From Xanthobacteraceae bacterium (GTDB lineage Bacteria > Pseudomonadota > Alphaproteobacteria > Rhizobiales > Xanthobacteraceae): 62,289 nucleotides of DNA. Below the pieces are notes generated by a model. The model made no database searches and was not told where the DNA came from. It was given only the letters and a program-made list of their open reading frames with translations. The DNA lies in contig JAQGJU010000110.1 in the NCBI GenBank assembly GCA_028290465.1, positions 1 to 62,289 on the forward strand. Reading direction: 5' to 3'. Shown here piece after piece: positions 56,748-62,289 of this stretch (position 1 is its first letter; each line of letters begins with the position of its first letter). Position numbers and translations under genes: made by a program.

Positions 56748-57635
56748 TCAGGTTCCCCGTCCGAACAGGCCGGCGGGCCGGATCAGAAGCACGATCGCCA
56801 TGATGACGAAGATCACGGTGTTGGAAGCCTCCGGGAAGAACACCTTGGTCAGCCCCTCGACCACACCCAGTCCGAAGCCGGTGACGATCGCGCCCATGAT
56901 CGAGCCCATGCCGCCGATCACCACCACGGCAAACACCACGATGATCAGGTCGGCGCCCATCTGCGGCGATACGTTGTAGATCGGCGCCGCCATCACGCCG
57001 GCCAGTGCCGCGAGCGCGACGCCAAAACCGTAGGTCAGCGTGATCATGCGCGGCACATTGATGCCGAAGGCGCGCACCAGAGTCGGGTTCTCGGTCGCAG
57101 CGCGCAGATTCGAGCCGAGCTTGGTGCGCTCGATCACGAACCAGGTGCCAAAGCACACCACCAGCGAAATGAAGATCACCCAGGCGCGATAGTTCGGCAG
57201 GAACATGAAGCCCAGATTGGTGCCGCCGCGCAGCGCGTCCGGTACCTGATAGGGCAGCCCGGAGGCGCCGAAATAGTTGCGGAACACGCCTTCGATAATC
57301 AGCGCGAGGCCGAAGGTCAGCAGCAACCCATACAGATGGTCGAGCTTGTACAGCCATTGCAGCAGCAGCCGCTCGATCAGCACGCCCGTGAGGCCGACCA
57401 GGATCGGCGCGACGATCAACGCCCACCAGTAATTCAGCCCGGAATATTGCAGCAGCAGATAGGCCACGAAGGCGCCCATCATGTACTGCGCGCCGTGGCT
57501 GAAATTGATGATGTTGAGCATGCCGAAGATCACGGCGAGTCCCAGGCTCAACAGCGCATAGAACGAACCGTTGATCAGCCCGATCAGGAGCTGACTGAAC
57601 AATGCGTTTGAGGGAATGCCGAAGATTTCGAACAT
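56748..57635 (-). CDS. livH: Branched-chain-type ABC permease LivH
   Basis: A 295-residue membrane protein. GSFYALLSLGLAVIFGMLNI with NFSHGAQYMMGA, and the EAA loop GSNLRAATENPTLVRAFGIN, are typical of LivH. It is tightly linked to livM and lies 35 bases after the caspase/binding-protein fusion gene. With LivF and LivG further upstream it completes the transporter. Confidence 0.92.
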   Translation of the reverse strand: MFEIFGIPSNALFSQLLIGLINGSFYALLSLGLAVIFGMLNIINFSHGAQYMMGAFVAYLLLQYSGLNYWWALIVAPILVGLTGVLIERLLLQWLYKLDHLYGLLLTFGLALIIEGVFRNYFGASGLPYQVPDALRGGTNLGFMFLPNYRAWVIFISLVVCFGTWFVIERTKLGSNLRAATENPTLVRAFGINVPRMITLTYGFGVALAALAGVMAAPIYNVSPQMGADLIIVVFAVVVIGGMGSIMGAIVTGFGLGVVEGLTKVFFPEASNTVIFVIMAIVLLIRPAGLFGRGT

Positions 57636-57670
57636 GCGATGCTAATCCGAAGTGCTCATCTTGAGAAGCG

Positions 57671-59929
57671 TCAGCCCCTGGCCAGCGGGCAGTTGCCCTC
57701 GGCCAACGGACGAAAAGCTTCGCTCGCCGGGATCGTCGCGCGCAGCTTGTAAAGGTCGCCGGGATACTTGGATTCGCTAGGCTTCTTCACCTCGAACAGG
57801 AACACATCATGAGTCTTGCGGCCGTCGGCGCGCACCGTACCCTTTCCGAACAGCGGATCGTCGGTCGGCGTTTCCTTCATCTTGGCGACCACGGCCTTGC
57901 CGTCGGTGGCGCTCATGAGCGCAGCGACCGACTTCAGATAGTGCAGCGTACCGGCATAGACGCCGGCCTGCACCATGTTCGGGAACTTGCCCGGACGTTC
58001 CGTCTGCCAGCGCTTGGTCCAGGCTCTGTTAGCGTCATTGGCGTCCCAGTACCAACTCTCGGTCAGCACCAATCCCTGCGCGGTGGCAAGCCCAAGCGCG
58101 TTGACGTCGCTGGCGAAGATAAGAAGACCGGCGAGGCTCTGCCCGCCCTTGACGATCCCGAACTCCGCCGCCTGTTTGATCGAATTGAGGGTGTCACCCC
58201 CAGCATTGGCCAGGCCGATGACCTTGGCCTTAGAGGCCTGCGCCTGCAGCAGGAACGACGAGAAGTCGCTCGTGTTGAGCGGATGGCGCACTTTGTTGAG
58301 CACCTTGCCGCCGTTCTTTTCGACCACGGCGGCGGTGTCGCGCTCCAGCGCATGGCCGAATGCATAGTCGGCGGTCAAGAAGAACCAGCTATTGCCACCG
58401 GTCTTGACCACCGCCTTAGCGGTGCTGTTAGCCAGCATCCAGGTATCATAGGTCCAGTGCACGGTATTGGCATTGCAGCGCGGTCCGGTCAGATCGGACG
58501 AAGCGGCGCCGGAGACAATGAAAACTTTGTTCTTCGTGGTCGTGACCTGGCTGACCGCGAGCGCGACGCCGGAATTCGGCGTGTCAACGATCATGTCGAC
58601 CTTGTCCACGTCGAACCATTGACTGGCGATATTGGAACCGATGTCGGGCTTATTCTGGTGGTCGCTACTGAGCAACTCGACCTTGATCTCGGGATTGGTC
58701 TGGGCAAAGTCGGCGATCGCCAACTTGGCCGCAGCGGTCGAGCCAGGTCCGCCGAGGTCGGCGTACAGGCTCGACATGTCGCTGAGCACGCCGATCTTCA
58801 CGGTCCTTGATGCCGGGAAAACTCCTACCGCAGGCTTGGGAGCGTCGGCGGATGGCGCGGACGGCCGCGTTGGAGGAGCGACAACAGCCTGCTGAACGGG
58901 TGGAGCCGATTTCGCGGGCTGCGCAAGCTGTGGCGGCACGGCCGGAGCTACCGGCGCGGCCACTGCGACCAGACTCTTCTTCAATTCATCAAGCCGCGCG
59001 CGAGCCAGGCTGCCATAGATAGTCCCGCCGAACTGCCGGATGAAGTCTTCCAATACGGCTTGGCTCGTGGTGTTCTGGATCACGCTCCAGGCACTCGCTG
59101 CTTCGTTGACGGGTGTCGGCACAGGCGACGGCGCCGCAATCGTCGGCGTGGGCCGGCCCCGTAGATAGAACTCGCCGATAAACGATAGCGATAGCTCGGG
59201 AAGCTGCGTGCGCTTGGTGCCTTCGTAAACATCGGCACTCACGCGCCGGAACACCGTGCCGATCTCGTCCGTGGCCTCGATGTGTTTGAGGAACGCCGTG
59301 GTATAGGGACTGTTGCGCCCCGTACCGTCCTCGGCAGTGCGACCGGATTGGGTCGAATAGGCGACGATCATACCCTGTGGCGAGTCGATCTTGGCAAGCC
59401 CGCGCGATACAGCCGCCGCGCGGGTGCGGCCGATCGATCGTTTCAACTCTTCGGCCAGCGGGTTGTCGCGACAGGAATCAAGCACCATGATACGCAAATT
59501 CTTGGCCTGCTGTACGTCAGCAACGATGTCGTCGACCCGCACCATGCGGCGTAGGTCCGTCTCGTCAGTAAGCCTGGCGTCGACTGGCATCAGATAATTG
59601 ACGCCGGAAAATTGCATGGCGTGACCGCTGTAGTAGAAGATCGCGACATCAGCCTCTCGCGCCGCACGGGCAAAGCGAGCGGTGGCGTCGTCCATGCCGG
59701 CCTTATCAAGATCGAGACCGACGATCGTTTCAAAACCGCCACGCTTGAGCGCCGCCGCCACGTCCTCGGCGTCGTTCTTGGGATTTGGCAACCGCGCTGC
59801 ATTCTTATAAGCGCCGTTGCCAACGACCAGTGCGACGCGCCTTTCTGCGAGCGCGGGCACGGAAAAACACCCCGCGAAAAGTAGAATTGCGAGGGCCAGC
59901 CTTAGACGGAAACCACCACGAAATCCCAT
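57671..59929 (-). CDS. Caspase-like (C14) domain fused to a Liv-type substrate-binding protein
   Basis: A 752-residue protein. A signal peptide (1-28, ending VPALA) opens from ATG 59929 with GGGGAG seven bases upstream. Residues 30-245 are a caspase-like domain: RVALVVGNGAYKN, the histidine of YYSGHAMQ (H103) and the cysteine of LDSCRDNP (C153). Residues 278-319 form a short helical repeat (FIRQFGGTIYGSLARARLDE) seen in caspase-family proteins, 320-371 are proline-rich, and 375-752 are a complete Peripla_BP_6 ligand-binding domain. That last part is about 84 percent identical by eye to the neighbouring binding protein. It sits inside the Liv operon. Role unknown; a ligand-gated periplasmic protease is a hypothesis. 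Confidence 0.9.
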   Translation of the reverse strand: MGFRGGFRLRLALAILLFAGCFSVPALAERRVALVVGNGAYKNAARLPNPKNDAEDVAAALKRGGFETIVGLDLDKAGMDDATARFARAAREADVAIFYYSGHAMQFSGVNYLMPVDARLTDETDLRRMVRVDDIVADVQQAKNLRIMVLDSCRDNPLAEELKRSIGRTRAAAVSRGLAKIDSPQGMIVAYSTQSGRTAEDGTGRNSPYTTAFLKHIEATDEIGTVFRRVSADVYEGTKRTQLPELSLSFIGEFYLRGRPTPTIAAPSPVPTPVNEAASAWSVIQNTTSQAVLEDFIRQFGGTIYGSLARARLDELKKSLVAVAAPVAPAVPPQLAQPAKSAPPVQQAVVAPPTRPSAPSADAPKPAVGVFPASRTVKIGVLSDMSSLYADLGGPGSTAAAKLAIADFAQTNPEIKVELLSSDHQNKPDIGSNIASQWFDVDKVDMIVDTPNSGVALAVSQVTTTKNKVFIVSGAASSDLTGPRCNANTVHWTYDTWMLANSTAKAVVKTGGNSWFFLTADYAFGHALERDTAAVVEKNGGKVLNKVRHPLNTSDFSSFLLQAQASKAKVIGLANAGGDTLNSIKQAAEFGIVKGGQSLAGLLIFASDVNALGLATAQGLVLTESWYWDANDANRAWTKRWQTERPGKFPNMVQAGVYAGTLHYLKSVAALMSATDGKAVVAKMKETPTDDPLFGKGTVRADGRKTHDVFLFEVKKPSESKYPGDLYKLRATIPASEAFRPLAEGNCPLARG

Positions 59930-60080
59930 GTATTGCTCCCCAACAGCGTAGTGGCAAGCCTCAAAAAAATCAGTTCCGCTTTGCGTTGCAATCAAACGGA
60001 CAGCAGCACAGTCACGAGACAGCTTAACGAACCATCCGCCACACGACTTTGCCCATGCGATGAATGTTGCTTTGATAAAT

Positions 60081-60116
60081 TCCCTGACCACCTAGCGGTC
60101 ACTAAGCGGTCAGGGA
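60081..60116 (-). terminator. Stem-loop after the binding-protein gene
   Basis: tccctgacc and ggtcaggga pair around an 18-base loop; on the minus strand ATTTATC follows. It lies 38 bases after the binding-protein stop and probably limits read-through into the fusion gene. Confidence 0.6.
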
Positions 60117-60153
60117 TTTGGTCGTACGTCTTTTGTCGGCGCGGCGAAACTGA

Positions 60154-61359
60154 TCAGCCTTTCACCAACGGGCAATTGCCGTCGGCGATCGGACGGAAAG
60201 CCTCCTCCGCCGGAATGGTCGCGAGCAGATTGTAGAAATCGCCCGGGTGCTTGGACTCGGCCGGCTTCTTCACTTCGAACAGGAAGGCGTCATGAGTCTT
60301 GCGGCCATCGGCCCGCACGACACCCTTGCCGAACAGCGCATCGTCGGTCGGCAGTTCTTTCATCTTGGCGACCACCTCCTTGCCGTCGGCGGCGCTCTTC
60401 ACCGCAGCGACCGCCTTGAGGTAATGCAGCGTGCCGGAATAGACGCCGGCCTGCACCATGGTCGGGAATTTGCCCGGGCGCTCCGTCTGCCAGCGCTTGG
60501 TCCAGGCGCGGTTGGCGTCGTTGGCGTCCCAGTACCAGGTTTCGGTCAGCGTCAGGCCCTGCGCGGTCTGCAGGCCAAGCGCATTGACGTCGCTGGCGAA
60601 CACCAGAAGTCCGGCGAACTTCTGCCCGCCCGCAACGATGCCGAATTCGGCGCCGGCCTTGATCGCGTTGATGGTGTCGCCGCCCGCATTGGCGAGGCCG
60701 ATGACCTTGGCCTTGGAAGCCTGCGCCTGCAGCAGGAACGACGAGAAGTCATTGGTATTGAGCGGATGCCGAACCTTGCCGAGCACCTTGCCGCCATTCT
60801 TTTCGACCACCGCCGACGTGTCGCGTTCCAACGCCTGGCCGAACGCATAGTCGGCCGTCAGGAAGAACCAGGTATCGCCACCAGTCTTGACCATGGCCTT
60901 GCCGGTGCCATTGGCCAGCATCCAGGTGTCATAGGTCCAGTGCACGGTGTTCGCATTGCACTTCGAGCCGGTCAGGTCCGACGCGGCGGCACCGGACACG
61001 ACGAATACCTTGTTCTTCGTGGTCGTGACTTGGCTGACCGCGAGCGCGACGCCGGAATTCGGCGTGTCGATGATCATGTCCACCTTATCGACATCGAACC
61101 ACTGGCTGGCGACGCCGGAGCCGATGTCGGGCTTGTTCTGATGATCGCTGCTGATCAACTCGACCTTGACGTTCGGATTGTCCTTGGTGAAGTCGGCGAT
61201 CGCCATCTTGGCGGCCGCGACCGAGCCGGCGCCGGCGAGATCCGTGTAAAGGCTCGACATGTCGGTCAGCACGCCGATCTTGACGGTGACCTGCTGCGCG
61301 ATGGCGGTGCTGCACGCAAGTATCGTTGCGAGCGCCGTCAATCCAAGCATTCTTTTCAT
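60154..61359 (-). CDS. livK: Liv-type ABC substrate-binding protein
   Basis: A 401-residue protein. The signal peptide (MKRMLGLTALATILACSTAI, then AQQ) precedes a Peripla_BP_6 domain with VKIGVLTDMSSLYTDLAGAG, SSDHQNKPDIGS, IIDTPNSGVALAVSQVTTTK and ADYAFGQALERD. Such proteins bind branched-chain amino acids, amides or aromatic acids in the periplasm. GGGAGAG precedes the ATG. Its near copy forms the C-terminal half of the next gene product. Operon order is livG, livF, this gene, fusion, livH, livM. Confidence 0.93.
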   Translation of the reverse strand: MKRMLGLTALATILACSTAIAQQVTVKIGVLTDMSSLYTDLAGAGSVAAAKMAIADFTKDNPNVKVELISSDHQNKPDIGSGVASQWFDVDKVDMIIDTPNSGVALAVSQVTTTKNKVFVVSGAAASDLTGSKCNANTVHWTYDTWMLANGTGKAMVKTGGDTWFFLTADYAFGQALERDTSAVVEKNGGKVLGKVRHPLNTNDFSSFLLQAQASKAKVIGLANAGGDTINAIKAGAEFGIVAGGQKFAGLLVFASDVNALGLQTAQGLTLTETWYWDANDANRAWTKRWQTERPGKFPTMVQAGVYSGTLHYLKAVAAVKSAADGKEVVAKMKELPTDDALFGKGVVRADGRKTHDAFLFEVKKPAESKHPGDFYNLLATIPAEEAFRPIADGNCPLVKG

Positions 61360-61440
61360 TGCTTCTCTCCCTTTGTGACAGTCAAACTTTGCGAGACGCC
61401 CAATGCCGGGTCTTTTGCTTCACGATCTGTCGCACGCGCG

Positions 61441-62145
61441 TCAGACCCCGAGATATTCGTGCAGCTTGCCCACATTGGCCTCGATGTCGGCATTGGCCAT
61501 GTGGTCGATGATACGCCCATGCTCCATCACGTAATAGCGGTCGGCGACGGTCTGAGCGAAACGGAAGTTCTGTTCGACCAGCAGAATGGTAAAGCCCCGC
61601 GTCTTGAGCATGCGGATGGTCTTGCCGATCTGCTGGATGATGACCGGCGCAAGGCCCTCGGTCGGTTCGTCGAGCAGCAGCAGCCGCGCGCCGGTGCGCA
61701 GGATGCGGCCGATCGCCAGCATCTGCTGTTCACCGCCGGATAGTTTCGTCCCCTGGCTGTGCAGCCGCTCGCGCAAATTGGGGAACAGCTCGAAGATCTG
61801 TTCGACTGAAAGGCCGCCCGGCCGCACCTGCGGCGGCAGCAGCAAGTTTTCCTCGACGTCCAGGCTGGCAAAGATGCCGCGTTCCTCCGGGCAGAGCGCG
61901 ATACCGGCGCGCGCGATCGCATCGGAGGTGCGCGTGATGGTTTCCTTGCCCTCGAATGTCACGGAGCCGGCGCGGCGCCCGACGATGCCCATGATCGACT
62001 TCAACGTCGTGGTCTTGCCGGCGCCATTGCGGCCGAGCAGCGTGACGACCTCGCCCTCCGCGATTTCGAGGCCGACGCCGTGCAGCACATGGCTCTCGCC
62101 GTACCAGGCTTCGAGCTGTTCGACCTTGAGCATCGGTTCAGACAT
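61441..62145 (-). CDS. livF: Branched-chain-type ABC ATPase LivF
   Basis: A 234-residue ATPase with Walker A GRNGAGKTT, signature LSGGEQQMLAIGR, Walker B LLLLDEPTEGL and the H-loop ILLVEQN. Two in-frame starts exist, ATG 62145 (MSEPMLKVEQ) and ATG 62133. The first overlaps the livG stop (ATGTCTGA), a typical coupling, and is preferred. It powers the LivH/LivM permease. Confidence 0.93.
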   Translation of the reverse strand: MSEPMLKVEQLEAWYGESHVLHGVGLEIAEGEVVTLLGRNGAGKTTTLKSIMGIVGRRAGSVTFEGKETITRTSDAIARAGIALCPEERGIFASLDVEENLLLPPQVRPGGLSVEQIFELFPNLRERLHSQGTKLSGGEQQMLAIGRILRTGARLLLLDEPTEGLAPVIIQQIGKTIRMLKTRGFTILLVEQNFRFAQTVADRYYVMEHGRIIDHMANADIEANVGKLHEYLGV

Positions 62146-62289
62146 GCAATGCGCTCTCCGGCACGCCGACCGCAGCGGGGTCGGTGCCGAGATAGGCGGC
62201 CTGCACATCGGGATTGCGGCTGACGGAAGCATAGTCGCCCTCGGCCAGCACCTCGCCGCGGGCCAGGACGGTGATGCAGTCGCACAGCC
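62138..62289 (-). CDS. livG: Branched-chain-type ABC ATPase LivG, 3' fragment
   Basis: The last 49 codons and stop of a LivG-type ATPase; the gene begins beyond the right end of the window. The visible peptide opens LCDCITVLARGEVLAEGDYA, then NPDVQAAYLGTD, the standard LivG C-terminus. Its stop at 62138 overlaps the livF start. Confidence 0.85.
   Translation of the reverse strand, partial: LCDCITVLARGEVLAEGDYASVSRNPDVQAAYLGTDPAAVGVPESALHV

Noticed and set aside
59930-60091. 54-residue extension ahead of the caspase fusion protein
   Set aside because: It precedes the signal peptide, has no hydrophobic leader of its own and overlaps the terminator hairpin of the upstream gene; ATG 59929 has the GGGGAG ribosome site.

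Overview
This 62.3-kb window is GC-rich chromosomal DNA that looks like an alphaproteobacterium of the Hyphomicrobiales (Rhizobiales), most likely close to Bradyrhizobium, Rhodopseudomonas or the Xanthobacteraceae. The pointers are DUF1236, DUF1488, DUF3253 and probable TIGR03809 proteins, several perfect EcfG-type stress promoters (GGAAC-N16-CGTT), a PCC/MCC/IVD acyl-CoA gene set, two branched-chain (Liv-type) ABC operons, and short dispersed palindromes with a CCGGTT core. Genus and species cannot be fixed from sequence reading alone. I see no rRNA, CRISPR array, prophage or intact insertion sequence. The one RNA gene is a tRNA-Leu(GAG).

Layout. 0-6 kb: the 5' end of an MCC beta-type carboxylase gene, two exported low-complexity proteins behind EcfG promoters, a phospholipase D/VTT fusion coupled to an endonuclease/phosphatase-family protein, a Nudix hydrolase and CsbD. 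6-17.5 kb: GST, DUF599, DUF3253, YdcF, RraA, a VUT transporter with queC, three tandem aldo/keto reductases, a small HTH protein, DUF1311, a flavin amine oxidase and isovaleryl-CoA dehydrogenase. 17.5-26 kb: a GGDEF-EAL protein, MgtE, two polysaccharide deacetylases, a two-gene family sharing an unnamed C-terminal domain, tRNA-Leu, FliN and LipB. 26-35 kb: acylphosphatase and gamma-glutamylcyclotransferase, EcfG-controlled small genes and an SDR, CFA synthase, PccA, a decayed toxin-antitoxin pair and a diguanylate cyclase. 35-43 kb: 1-Cys peroxiredoxin, an esterase, an R. etli-type asparaginase, DUF3750, a four-gene arsenosugar-type cluster and an EamA transporter.

43-50 kb holds a first Liv-type transporter operon with two unusual gene arrangements: LivM fused to LivG, and LivF read in frame through a disordered linker into an aldehyde dehydrogenase. 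An OYE-family reductase follows. At 51.7-54.3 kb, a NAD salvage pair (NMN adenylyltransferase-Nudix and nicotinamide phosphoribosyltransferase) sits behind a perfect 13-bp inverted repeat. From 55.7 kb to the end is a second Liv operon on the minus strand. Between its substrate-binding protein gene and livH lies the most unusual gene of the window: an exported caspase-like (C14) domain fused to a second, closely similar copy of the same substrate-binding protein.

Working together: IVD, the MCC fragment, PccA and the Liv transporters point to uptake and breakdown of branched-chain amino acids or related acids. NadV and NadM form a two-step route from nicotinamide to NAD. The EcfG-type promoters imply that CsbD, an SDR and several small proteins of unknown function belong to the general stress response.
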